A stretch of 8,725 nt of DNA from DASQDN01 sp035630195 (GTDB lineage Bacteria > Acidobacteriota > Terriglobia > Bryobacterales > Bryobacteraceae): assembly GCA_035630195.1 (NCBI GenBank), contig DASQLD010000394.1, positions 1 to 8,725 of the forward strand, read 5' to 3'. Positions 1-6,702 of this stretch are shown one piece after another. Each line of letters begins with the position of its first letter. Position 1 is the stretch's first letter. Under the pieces are notes generated by a model, which saw only the letters and a list, made by a program, of their open reading frames with translations, made no database searches and had not been told where the DNA came from. The translations under genes were made by a program, and so were the position numbers.

Positions 1-127
1 CAACGTTTGCTGCGGCTGCTTGCGTCTGGTCATGCCCCAGGATAAAACCAGTCTGAAACAAGATCAATAGTGAATGTTTCAGCACCTACTCGGGAGCTGA
101 GTTGGTGTTTGGCGCTGGCCGGAAAGC

Positions 128-502
128 CTAATTTTGCGACGGAAAGTAACTAATAGAGATGGACCGAAGACATTTACCGCAAATATTTCGTTTATCGCCA
201 CCATGGTTGCAATTCTCAACCGGCAAAAGGGCTCCTGCTCCGGCGGTGTTGACTAACACATCGACACATCCCCAACGCTCGATCACGGTGTCATTCAGCC
301 GCGGTGCATCATCAGGATTCGCCGCATCTGTAACGACGAAGTCCAGATGCTCCCGACTCTTTGTTAGACTCTTCAGCCGTTGGACCCGACGGCCAGTCAC
401 GACCACGCTTGCTTCGGACTCAGCCAAGCGAAGCGCTACTGCTCGCCCTATGCCGGCACCGGCTCCGGTAATAAGCACGACCTTGTTTTTCAGGGAATTC
501 AT
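128..502 (-). pseudogene. Short-chain dehydrogenase/reductase, truncated and frameshifted
   Basis: This is the N-terminal half of a classical SDR, an NAD(P)-dependent oxidoreductase with a Rossmann fold. The readable frame is 124 residues against about 250 for the family. The cofactor motif TGAGAGIG lies at residues 12-19, an ARxxR-like stretch near residue 38 may favour NADP, and NTAG (for NNAG) lies at 85-88. After ALLPVEN (about residue 97) the protein stops resembling an SDR. The next conserved block, EIFAVNVFGPSLLVT, is found in another frame at 189-145, so a frameshift lies near 205-213. Downstream toward base 1 only scraps such as QRQTPT remain, with stops in all frames, and the YxxxK active site is not recoverable. 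The ATG at 502 has only a weak ribosome site. It lies about 100 bases after the 47-residue ORF and may once have been the last gene of that unit. The SDR identity is secure; the non-functional status is a strong inference. Confidence 0.8.
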
Positions 503-543
503 ATGTTACCGTCATCAACCGTGAAGCCGATCTCAAAGAATGC

Positions 544-567
544 GCACCCACCTGGAAAGGCGGGTGC
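544..567 (-). terminator. Possible weak terminator or attenuator hairpin
   Basis: GCACCC (544-549) pairs with GGGTGC (562-567). After one mismatch, CC pairs with GG around a 6-base loop. It sits between the 47-residue ORF and the broken SDR. On the minus strand it is followed by a T-rich but interrupted stretch (GCATTCTTTGAG) rather than a clean T run, so intrinsic termination is only possible. Confidence 0.25.
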
Positions 568-599
568 ACAGCCTCATGCAGGTGGATCCAACTGCTTCA

Positions 600-743
600 T
601 CAGGAGGATGCCTCGGTGGAGGTCAGACGCTCGATCAGTCGCGCCTCCACCTCGTCGAGATACGCCTGCTCCTGACTCGCAAGTTGCTGGTATTCATCTG
701 TCTCAGCTTGCGTGTTTTCGTCTCTACCTTTTGTGATTGACAT
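600..743 (-). CDS. Small acidic protein of 47 residues, unknown function
   Basis: This ORF is not a member of any family I recognise. It starts with ATG five bases after the stop of the secreted cupin gene, and GGAG lies 11 bases upstream inside the end of the cupin reading frame, which suggests translational coupling. The product begins MSITKGRDEN. Residues 14-41 are rich in Glu, Gln, Ala and Leu, with the spacing of one long amphipathic helix (EYQQLASQEQAYLDEVEARL). It has no Cys, no signal peptide and no membrane segment. It is followed by about 100 bases with a weak hairpin and then the broken SDR. It could be a cytoplasmic helical accessory protein or a chance frame. Position, spacing and composition favour a real gene, but there is no homology evidence. 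Confidence 0.5.
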   Translation of the reverse strand: MSITKGRDENTQAETDEYQQLASQEQAYLDEVEARLIERLTSTEASS

Positions 744-748
744 GGTAA

Positions 749-1138
749 TTACTTCTCCACAACCAACACTGGGGCGCTCTTGTCCTTTACTAGGAACACG
801 AGGAATTTCGCCGAGTTCGTTTTGCTCGCGTTGCGCCCAACGATGTGAACATCCTTGGGTCCCTCATAATAGGTCTGGCCCGGCATCAGAGTGACCTCCT
901 TTCCGCCTTTCACCTGCATCACGATTGAACCCTCCAGCACGTAGATGAAACCATGTGCATGATGACGATGAACAGGGTCGGAAGCGCCAGGTGGATATTC
1001 AACGGCTATCAGTAGACCTTCCTTGCCGGGGAATTCCGCCAAGTCCTTCGCCAGGAGCGGACCTACCTTGGCATCCTGCGCCATCACGCTACTGCCCACC
1101 AGTAGGGCGAGCACCAACAGTGGTCTTGCGATAGTCAT
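749..1138 (-). CDS. Secreted single-domain cupin protein
   Basis: A 129-residue protein with a cleavable signal peptide: MTIARP, a hydrophobic core (residues 7-19), then a likely cut after VMA (20) before QDA. The mature part is one small cupin_2 barrel. Motif 1 spans about 51-70 (PGASDPVHRHHAHGF then YVLEG), with His57, His59 and His62 as likely metal ligands. The usual glutamate of HxHx3-4E seems replaced by His62/Gly63. Motif 2 (LMPGQTYYEGPKDVH) supplies His98. Metal binding outside the cytoplasm is therefore likely; the reaction is unknown, and such proteins are often annotated only as cupin-domain proteins. Its ATG lies inside the last codons of the NmrA-like SDR in an ATGA overlap, so the two are translated together. 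The 47-residue ORF follows after five bases. The family call is firm; substrate and reaction cannot be told. Confidence 0.88.
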   Translation of the reverse strand: MTIARPLLVLALLVGSSVMAQDAKVGPLLAKDLAEFPGKEGLLIAVEYPPGASDPVHRHHAHGFIYVLEGSIVMQVKGGKEVTLMPGQTYYEGPKDVHIVGRNASKTNSAKFLVFLVKDKSAPVLVVEK

Positions 1139-1938
1139 ACTTTCATCGCCCCCGTTTCTAGTGTTGGCTGCCGTTTTGCCGCCGGGATCTGGGGTGCGAA
1201 TTCACTGAGCCACTTTGCGAAATGACTCTCGCCGAGTCGCGCTCCAGGGTCGGGGACGAGCGTGTTGTCGGTGACCTTCACTCCGTAGTACCGCGCTTCC
1301 GGATCGCCGATCACCTGGCGGGAATCGTTGTGGGCAGCCAATCCTTTCCGGACAAGTTCATCGAGCCGGAATCGTTCCGGCCCGCCAACCTCAACAGTGC
1401 CATTGACAGGCGCACCAATCACGACTCTCCCGAGCGCGGTGGCAACATCGTCTGCGGCCATCGGTTGTATGAAGACATGTGGCAGGCGTATCTCGTTGCC
1501 CACTGTGGACAGATCGGCGATGCCCCTTATGAACTCGAAGAACTGCGTCGCGCGGACGATCGAGTAGGGAATCGCCGCCTCCTTGATTAAGTTCTCCTGA
1601 ACCAACTTTGCACGGAAATATCCGCTCTCGAGTAGGCGGTCAGTTCCCACGACTGACAACGCCACATGGTGTCCCACCCCGGCGGCCGCTTCATAGTTGA
1701 GAAGGTTGCGAGTTGACGTTTCGAAGAACTTCATCACCGCGCCATCTTCCCAGTTGGGTGAATTCGAAACATCCGCCACGACCGATGCATCTTTTAGCAC
1801 CTCCGTGAGCCCCTTGCCCGTTAGCGTATCGACCCCGGTATTTGGCGAGGCGGCGACCGCTTCATATCCATGCTCACGAAGCTTGGTCACAAGCTTCGAT
1901 CCGATTAATCCACTACCACCAATTACAACGATTTTCAT
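1135..1938 (-). CDS. NmrA-like NAD(P)-binding SDR family oxidoreductase
   Basis: A 267-residue atypical SDR of the NmrA/NAD(P)-binding type. The N-terminus MKIVVIGGSGLIGS gives the GxxGxxG dinucleotide site at residues 7-13. VVADVSNSP (53-61) and HHVALSVVGTDRL (90-102) are typical of the group. YFRAK (107-111) keeps the YxxxK spacing, and PYSIVRATQFFEF (124-136) and VEVGGPERF (182-190) mark the substrate-side fold. It is probably a cytoplasmic reductase or redox-sensing protein; the substrate is unknown. AAGGAAGG sits just upstream of the ATG and supports this start. The tail after about residue 250 (IPAAKRQPTL...) is not an obvious part of the fold and runs into the cupin start in a 4-base overlap. 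A frameshifted relative lies at 3796-4547, about 60% alike over the first 70 residues by eye. Gene and family are secure. Confidence 0.92.
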   Translation of the reverse strand: MKIVVIGGSGLIGSKLVTKLREHGYEAVAASPNTGVDTLTGKGLTEVLKDASVVADVSNSPNWEDGAVMKFFETSTRNLLNYEAAAGVGHHVALSVVGTDRLLESGYFRAKLVQENLIKEAAIPYSIVRATQFFEFIRGIADLSTVGNEIRLPHVFIQPMAADDVATALGRVVIGAPVNGTVEVGGPERFRLDELVRKGLAAHNDSRQVIGDPEARYYGVKVTDNTLVPDPGARLGESHFAKWLSEFAPQIPAAKRQPTLETGAMKV

Positions 1939-1959
1939 GTTTGTCCTTCCTTCCGATTA

Positions 1960-2539
1960 GGGGCATTTAGTTGCTCCACTCCTGTTTGTAATCACACCTT
2001 TTCAAAAGTCTGCCGGTTCCGATGCTCAACGATCATGGTGGACTCATGCGGATAGTCCTTCAAAACTCTTTGATGACTCCATGGGAGCCACACGCACAGC
2101 GGAAACGGGACAAGCCTCGCTACAACACAGAGCGGATAGCGTGAGCACTCCGTCTGCCGACTCGGGTAGTGCACGAAGAAAGCCAATCATGACTGCGCGC
2201 CTGCTGCTTCCTGCTATCCCTTGAAATGGCAGCCCTTTCGGTGGATCCGCCCGTAGAAAAGAAGTAATCCCCGGCCACGGCATATCGTGCCAGACCCCAC
2301 GGATAACGCAACCCTTCACGAAATAGGGTGACTGTCGCCTCCGCGATACTTTAATTAAAACTTGTCCCTTGGTTTCCCCACGAACTGAAACCACCTGGCC
2401 AATCCGGCAAAGAGTTGAGCGTTGCAAGATGCTATTCATGGATTGTGCAACCTGCCACAACCTGGGCTTCGCGGCGTGGATGTCTTGGATCGTCCATCTG
2501 TCAACGCTCGGACGCGACGGATTGCGGGCTGAAGTTGAG
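1960..2539. other. Gene-poor stretch upstream of the NmrA-cupin unit
   Basis: No convincing gene is seen on either strand. A 138-codon minus frame (2460-2044) and shorter overlapping frames lack recognisable motifs. The stretch directly follows the IS481-type fragment and probably contains further decayed sequence. The promoter of the NmrA-cupin unit should lie in its lowest-numbered part (about 1960-2060). TTGAAA is present near 2000, but no good -10 box stands at the right distance, so no promoter is called. Confidence 0.4.
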
Positions 2540-2760
2540 AAGCATCAATCCGGAGTGGTCATCTATGGCGACGTGCGGGCACTCCCGCCCAACCCCCGCA
2601 CCGCGACGCCACGGAACTCCGGCGATGCGATGCCGGACAACGCGTACTCTAGGAAGTGTTTTGGGATATCGAGGTGGAGCAGTTCTCCAAGCGAGTCATA
2701 TCGCCCGCTGGACCGGTTCGGCCGGCTCCGCGAATTTAGACGAATAAACCTTTCTGCTGC
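2540..2760 (-). pseudogene. IS481-type transposase fragment, degraded
   Basis: Reading the minus strand across three frames recovers blocks in the order seen in IS481 transposases (rve/DDE integrase fold). EPAEPVQR lies at 2728-2705, then after one extra base RYDSLGELLHLDI at 2703-2665, and after a second shift RVVRHRIAG at 2644-2618. RRGAG and PHVAIDDHS follow at about 2602-2552. The DDHS block corresponds to the second catalytic Asp region (family form HVAIDDHSR). At least two frameshifts and the lack of the following DNG, ERF and YNxxRPH blocks show that only about 220 bases of a roughly 1-kb transposase remain. No terminal repeats were found. It lies between the TMEM175-type gene and the NmrA-cupin unit. 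The family call rests on motif order from memory and is fairly strong. Confidence 0.7.
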
Positions 2761-2841
2761 AGGCTGCGACAAACTGGGCCTTCGAACAGCCCGGTCGCAT
2801 TAACAATGCGAATCGCGAGCACCTTGCGCTAACTACCGCTA

Positions 2842-3441
2842 TTAACGTTCACTCCTGTGTTCCTGTGACAAGGCGAGATGTCGTTCAATGCGTTGGTCCG
2901 GAATGAACCAGATCAGCGCGGCGACCACATACACCGCCTGCGCGATCCACGAGGAAACCAGGGTTGCACAGATCGCGACGATGTACAAAGCTGGCGACAT
3001 CTTGCCCTTCCAATCTCGCCCGATCGCCTTCTTCAAGAGTGAGTCTCGCCCTTGCGTACGAATGATCGCTTCTTGGAGCAGGTAGTAAGCGATGCCTGCC
3101 ATTAGAAGCACGACTCCGTATACCGCTGTAGGCACCGCGGTGAAATGGTTCTCACCCATCCACCCTGTCGCGAATGGAAATAGCGAGAGCCAGAACAACA
3201 AGTGCAAGTTTGCCCAGAGCACCTCACCTGTCACCGAGGTGCAGGCGTGCAGCATGTGATGGTGGTTGTTCCAGTAGATTCCGACGTAAACAAAACTCAG
3301 GATGTAGCTGAGAAACACCGGTAGGAGGGCAGCCAAGTCTTTGATACCGTCGCCAAACGGCACCTTCAGCTCCAAGACCATGATGGTGATGATGATGGCG
3401 ATCACCGCGTCACTAAATGCTTCCAATCGCCCTTTGGGCAT
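2842..3441 (-). CDS. TMEM175/DUF1211 family membrane protein, putative K+ channel
   Basis: A 199-residue integral membrane protein. The first helix carries the family signature: Arg5, then FSD (9-11), followed by AVIAIIITIMVLEL. In characterised TMEM175 proteins this helix lines a potassium-conducting pore. Further hydrophobic segments lie at about 36-57, 74-92, 103-123, 148-167 and 166-182, giving the six-helix layout of the bacterial single-repeat members, which assemble as tetramers. YWNNHHHM (56-63) after helix 2 is also typical. Length is normal. GGAGG precedes the ATG by four bases, with a second purine run (AAGGAG) farther up. The C-terminus (QRIERHLALSQEHRSER) is charged and probably cytoplasmic. 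It stands between the DUF2934 gene and the transposase relic, 130 to 330 bases from either neighbour, so it may be transcribed alone. The channel role is inferred from the family. Confidence 0.9.
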   Translation of the reverse strand: MPKGRLEAFSDAVIAIIITIMVLELKVPFGDGIKDLAALLPVFLSYILSFVYVGIYWNNHHHMLHACTSVTGEVLWANLHLLFWLSLFPFATGWMGENHFTAVPTAVYGVVLLMAGIAYYLLQEAIIRTQGRDSLLKKAIGRDWKGKMSPALYIVAICATLVSSWIAQAVYVVAALIWFIPDQRIERHLALSQEHRSER

Positions 3442-3570
3442 CTATCCTCCGCTGCTCCTTCCGAGCAAGAATGCCAAGTATTTTCCCGCCGTCCGATTTC
3501 ACCTAATACAGTCATGCGGTACATTATGAGGGTTCCACCGCCGGGAGTTGCAGCACGCACGCGAGCGTCA

Positions 3571-3756
3571 TCAGCTCGTTCGCTTTGACATGCTGACCGA
3601 GAACAGAGGCAACTCTTGCATCGACAACTCGAACCGGCGGTACTGCCTCTTTAGCAATTCTTCGGCAAGGAGCCAATCAGACTCAGGCGATCCCATGGGC
3701 ATACCTCGCTGCTGCCATAGCCAATATGCCAATCGTTCGATCTGTGAAGTTTTCAT
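3571..3756 (-). CDS. DUF2934 domain protein
   Basis: A 61-residue protein containing the DUF2934 motif: IERLAYWLWQQRGMP then GSPESDWLLAEELL (residues 6-35). The family pattern is AYxLWexrGrPxGspeeDWxxAE, and its function is unknown. It occurs as short cytoplasmic proteins in many soil Proteobacteria and Acidobacteriota. The ATG at 3756 is preferred because the conserved domain starts six residues later. A GTG at 3786 would add ten unremarkable residues. Neither start has a strong ribosome site. The gene follows the end of the broken NmrA-like gene by about 40 bases and may once have been co-transcribed with it. The residues after about 40 are not conserved in any way I can recognise. Confidence 0.72.
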   Translation of the reverse strand: MKTSQIERLAYWLWQQRGMPMGSPESDWLLAEELLKRQYRRFELSMQELPLFSVSMSKRTS

Positions 3757-3795
3757 ATCTACTCTGTTTGAATCAGACCCGCGCACGTTCCACGT

Positions 3796-4547
3796 CTACC
3801 GTGGGGTCATCGGCTCGTTACGCCAGCTATCGAAGCGCATCTCTCCTAATGCGCGCCTCGCCGGACTCTATCAAGGTCACTTCGCCTAGTTTGGCGCCGA
3901 AATACGGCGTGTCCGGATCGACAACTACCTCGCGTGAGCCATTGCGCGCGCGGAGACCCCGTCCGATGAATTCGTCAAAACGGAATCGCTCTGGACCTGC
4001 GACTTCCAATACGGCGTTCAAGGGTGCGCCAACCGCAACCTGCGCGACCGCCGAGGCCACGTCCTGAGCGGCATTGGGCTTTATGAATACGGAGGGCACG
4101 TGCACTTGGCTACCGACCGTCGCTGCATCGGCGATGCTCTTTACGAATTCGAAGAACTGCGTTGCGTGGACGATTGAGTAAGGGATGCCTGACTCTTTGA
4201 TTAGCGTTTCCTGTACGATTTTTGCGCGCATGTAGTGGCTCTCTTGCGCCGTTCTGTCCCTACCACCGATAACGCGACATGGTGCCTTACCCCCCCTTCG
4301 CTCCAAAGGACAGCAGATTATCTGGAAGAACTCCATTACCGCCTTCTCATCAAATGAGGGAGAATTCGAGACGTCAACAACGGCGGAGGCATTCTTGAGA
4401 GCCGCTGCCACTCCCTCGCCGGTGAGCGTGTTGACACCCGTGCTGGGAGCAGCCACGACCGCCTCGTGGCCGCACGCCTTCAGTTTTGCGATGGCCCTTG
4501 AACCTACAAGACCTGTTCCGCCAATCACCACGATTTTGCATACTCAT
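3796..4547 (-). pseudogene. NmrA-like NAD(P)-binding SDR, frameshifted second copy
   Basis: This is a diverged relative of the intact gene at 1135-1938. Conserved blocks are KIVVIGGTGLVGS, DVSNSPSF, YMRAK, PYSIVHATQFFEF and EVAGPERFRFDEF. Five frame lesions can be placed. One extra base after the second ATG (4538) puts KIVVIGG out of frame. About 10 bases are lost after EFF (4324). One base is lost at a 7-G run (4290-4296), and one is lost after VVGTER (4248). One extra base near 3850 cuts off LGEMRFDSWRNEP, whose stop is at 3796. The three middle lesions total -12 bases, so a 234-codon frame from a GTG at 4531 to 3827 stays open but carries about 25 nonsense residues where the NLLSFGAKGG and VRHHVALSVVG blocks should be. 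An ideal AAGGAGG stands six bases before the ATG at 4547. It is probably non-functional unless the lesions are sequencing errors. Confidence 0.82.
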
Positions 4548-4581
4548 TTCGAACCTCCTTGGTTCGTGCCATTTGGCTTCC

Positions 4582-4609
4582 GATATATAGTTCGCGTGGC
4601 CGGTATCAA
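4582..4609 (-). promoter_or_regulatory. Candidate sigma-70 promoter of the broken NmrA-like gene
   Basis: On the minus strand TTGATA (4609-4604) and TATATC (4587-4582) are 16 bases apart. They lie about 35 bases before the ATG at 4547, which has a strong AAGGAGG. This is an eye-based match only. If real, it would start transcripts running into the pseudogene and on to DUF2934. Confidence 0.35.
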
Positions 4610-4949
4610 CGATTGACAACGGCATATGTGTGCATAAGGCACTTACCCACGTTGGGCCACGGTCGGTATCATTGCGCGACCGGCAAACGACCAAGAATTC
4701 GGCCGACTGCGGCGCAGCAACGAAATGTAATCCGCTGACAGAGAGAAGGGCGGCTGACATTCTTGACGAACGCGCCATAGGACTGATCTGGATGCGAAGT
4801 GCTTCCGTCAATGGGTCACAGGCCTGCGTCCTCGGGCCATCCGTCATCAGCCGCCCTATCAAAAACAACCGGCGGCCCCAGGTAGGTGTTCTTCGGTTCT
4901 TTCATACGTCGCACCTTGGGACCTCAGGTCGGATCTTCTCCGCTAGGGC
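4610..4949. other. No gene recognised between hydrolase and broken NmrA-like gene
   Basis: About 340 bases without a supportable gene. A minus-strand frame of 164 codons (4868-4374) crosses it, but its second half is only the out-of-frame reading of the NmrA relic, and its first half matches nothing I know. No convincing terminator follows the hydrolase gene here. Confidence 0.4.
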
Positions 4950-5795
4950 TCAAGCAGCTTTAGACTTGTGGCCGTCCTGCTTCAGGAACTGCAGCAAGTC
5001 GTGGTTGACTTGATCCCCGTGCGTTGCTGTTATGCCGTGTGGTGCGCCCGGATAGTAGATAGTCTGAACCTCCCCAATCAGTTTGGCCGCCTTCTTCGCT
5101 GTATCGGCCACAGGAACAATCTGATCGTCCTCGCCGTGGAGCAAGAGGGTCGGAACATCGAATTTCCTGAGATCCTCAGTAAAATCGGTTTCGGAGAAGG
5201 CCTTGATACATTCATAAACGTTCTGTACACCGGCCTGCATGCTCAAGAACCAGATCTGGTCGAGTAGACCCTGAGAGACTTTCGCTCCAGGCCGATTAGC
5301 GCCGTAAAAGAGAACTGCGAAGTCCTTGTAGAACTGGGACGGATCTTTGGCAACACTGTCACGCAAACCATTGAAGACCTCGATAGGTAGTCCCTCCGGA
5401 TTCGCATCCGTTCTGACCATTACCGGAGGAACGGCGGAAATAAGCACTGCTTTCACAACGCGCTTCGATCCGTGCCGGCCAATATACCTGGTCACCTCGC
5501 CTCCGCCAGTGGAGTGGCCGACCAGCACGGCGTCAGTCACATCCAACTGGTCCATCACTGCCGCGAGGTCGTCAGCATAGCTGTTCATGTTGTTATGATC
5601 CGCGGTTTGACTCGAGCGGCCGTGACCACGGCGATCATGAGCAATCACGCGGTAGCCATGCTGAGCGAAGAAGAGCATCTGTCCCGACCAAGCATCCGAT
5701 GACAAGGGCCAGCCGTGACTGAATATGATCGGCTGCCCGTTCCCCCAGTCTCTGTAATAGATCTCTGCTCCATCATTGGTCCTTACTGTATTCAT
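4950..5795 (-). CDS. Alpha/beta hydrolase, cofactor-free haloperoxidase-like
   Basis: A 281-residue alpha/beta hydrolase close to the non-heme chloroperoxidase/bromoperoxidase group and related esterases. The oxyanion strand FSHGWPL lies at 25-31. IAHDRRGHGRS (51-61) is typical of the group. The nucleophile elbow GHSTGGG puts Ser95 in place. GEDDQIVP (221-228) gives Asp224 and GAPHG (250-254) gives His253, so the catalytic triad is complete. Length is normal and no signal peptide is present, so it should be cytoplasmic. Members hydrolyse esters, and with organic acids plus peroxide they form peracids that can halogenate; the natural substrate is unknown. AAGGAG lies seven bases before the ATG, fixing the start. 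It is the first gene of the minus-strand series, 400 bases from the broken NmrA-like gene. The last residues (KQDGHKSKAA) are a short basic tail. Confidence 0.93.
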   Translation of the reverse strand: MNTVRTNDGAEIYYRDWGNGQPIIFSHGWPLSSDAWSGQMLFFAQHGYRVIAHDRRGHGRSSQTADHNNMNSYADDLAAVMDQLDVTDAVLVGHSTGGGEVTRYIGRHGSKRVVKAVLISAVPPVMVRTDANPEGLPIEVFNGLRDSVAKDPSQFYKDFAVLFYGANRPGAKVSQGLLDQIWFLSMQAGVQNVYECIKAFSETDFTEDLRKFDVPTLLLHGEDDQIVPVADTAKKAAKLIGEVQTIYYPGAPHGITATHGDQVNHDLLQFLKQDGHKSKAA

Positions 5796-5972
5796 CGTGT
5801 ATCTCCTTTTCTGTAAGCTGATGAGGCGTACTGTCGCCGGCGGTGTGCCTTCAGGGGGCGGCGGTAGCGCACGACAACCTTGAAAGCACGCGCTATGCCA
5901 ATCGAAAACAAATGCCGACTATCCGCAATCTGCAGATAGGTAAAGCATTAGTGTCATCGCGCCAGATCACTG

Positions 5973-5998
5973 CCCATGAACATGGGACGACATGTCGT
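5973..5998. promoter_or_regulatory. Two abutting perfect palindromes, operator-like
   Basis: CCCATGAACATGGG (5973-5986) is a perfect 6+6 inverted repeat with a 2-base centre. It is followed without a gap by ACGACATGTCGT (5987-5998), a perfect 12-base palindrome. The centres are 13 bases apart and each contains CATG. They lie about 180 bases upstream of the hydrolase start and could bind a dimeric regulator. No regulator gene is present in the window, so the role is speculative. Confidence 0.35.
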
Positions 5999-6065
5999 GA
6001 ACGGCGTAGCGCAGTTTTCCACGACTTGCGACATTCCGTAATTGCAGCGCAAGCTGAGTGTTGCG

Positions 6066-6105
6066 TCAGGGCAGCGTGCGCTGATGTACCACACAGATGC
6101 CCTGA
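6066..6105. repeat. Perfect 8-base inverted repeat with 24-base loop
   Basis: TCAGGGCA (6066-6073) pairs with TGCCCTGA (6098-6105). On the plus strand it is followed by GTTAAAA and an A-rich run, not a T run, so it does not look like a terminator. It stands about 25 bases before a GGGGAGG ribosome-like site. It may be part of a leader or a chance pairing. Confidence 0.3.
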
Positions 6106-6143
6106 GTTAAAACCGATAGATAAAAAAGGGGAGGTCGTGGCAT

Positions 6144-6200
6144 ATGCGCGCAATCGACACACTCATTCTGAAGATGTGCCCACGCCTTCCTAATTTGTAA
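6144..6200 (+). CDS. Possible 18-residue peptide, doubtful
   Basis: GGGGAGG (6128-6134) lies nine bases before an ATG opening an 18-codon frame, MRAIDTLILKMCPRLPNL, that ends at TAA. The ribosome site is the best in this gap and an inverted repeat stands just upstream. The peptide matches nothing I know and no co-oriented gene follows for 770 bases, so it may be the surviving start of a lost gene or chance. Confidence 0.15.
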   Translation: MRAIDTLILKMCPRLPNL

Positions 6201-6288
6201 CTCCACTGCGATCGGTTACGTATCTCTACCAATATGTTCCGTACGAAACCAGTGAGTTATAGTCTAGAAGCCCGGGCCGAAGGTTCAC

Positions 6289-6348
6289 GCCATTTCGTAA
6301 ACCTCGATCGTTCGTTTGGCTTCGGCCACGAGATATCAGCTTCGACCT
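6289..6348. repeat. Diverged direct repeat, copy A
   Basis: This 60-base unit aligns with 6703-6763 at roughly 45 of 61 positions. Shared blocks include ATTTCGTAA, CCTCGA, CACGA, ATATC and ACCT in the same order and spacing. Read on the minus strand it gives LVAEAKRTIEVYEMA followed by a stop, so the pair may be decayed ends of related coding sequences. Confidence 0.5.
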
Positions 6349-6702
6349 AGTCTAGATACGGACTTCTTAGGTTGCGGTGTCGCCACGTGGACATCCGCGA
6401 CATCGGCAGTTTTCCTCACGGAGTAGCGCCGGCTCTCATTCCGCTTCGCCGTTGCCGCGCACTTTGCGTTATGTTTTCTGAGAGCCGCTTCGCTATGTCC
6501 GCCCCTGAAGGTGCGCTCATGGCGTTTAAGAATGACCCAGCCCATGTTAGATTCAGTGCCTTTCATCGCCAGCAGGTGACCTCTTCCGGTACGGAAGCCC
6601 TTCTCATCGCGACCGCTGGCATGCACATAGGTATTTCGATTCTGCTTGGGTAGCCATTGTCGGCTTTAACGCGGGTCACTTCCCATCCAAAGCGGTATCG
6701 CC

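Noticed and set aside
1222..1590. Plus-strand frame of 122 codons
   Set aside because: Antisense to the intact NmrA-like gene, whose motifs are clear.
2044..2460. Minus-strand frame of 138 codons upstream of the NmrA-cupin unit
   Set aside because: No recognisable motif, no good ribosome site and competing frames of similar length. A faint likeness of its N-terminal part to a molybdopterin-binding domain did not hold up.
2369..2803. Plus-strand frames of 144 and 110 codons, one with a CATCH-like motif
   Set aside because: They lie antisense to the IS481-type relic, and a single CxxCH is not enough to call a cytochrome-like protein.
4374..4868. Minus-strand frame of 164 codons starting before the NmrA relic
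   Set aside because: Its C-terminal part is the out-of-frame reading of the NmrA-like sequence and its N-terminal part has no motif.
5843..6193. Plus-strand (116 codons) and minus-strand (89 codons) frames over the same bases
   Set aside because: Neither has a supporting start site or known motif. The palindromes here better explain what is seen.
6336..6653. Opposing frames of 96 (minus) and 93 (plus) codons, with an 8-base inverted repeat at 6431-6438 and 6479-6486
   Set aside because: The minus frame is basic and low in complexity, and the plus frame has no motif. The inverted repeat has a 40-base loop and no clear role.
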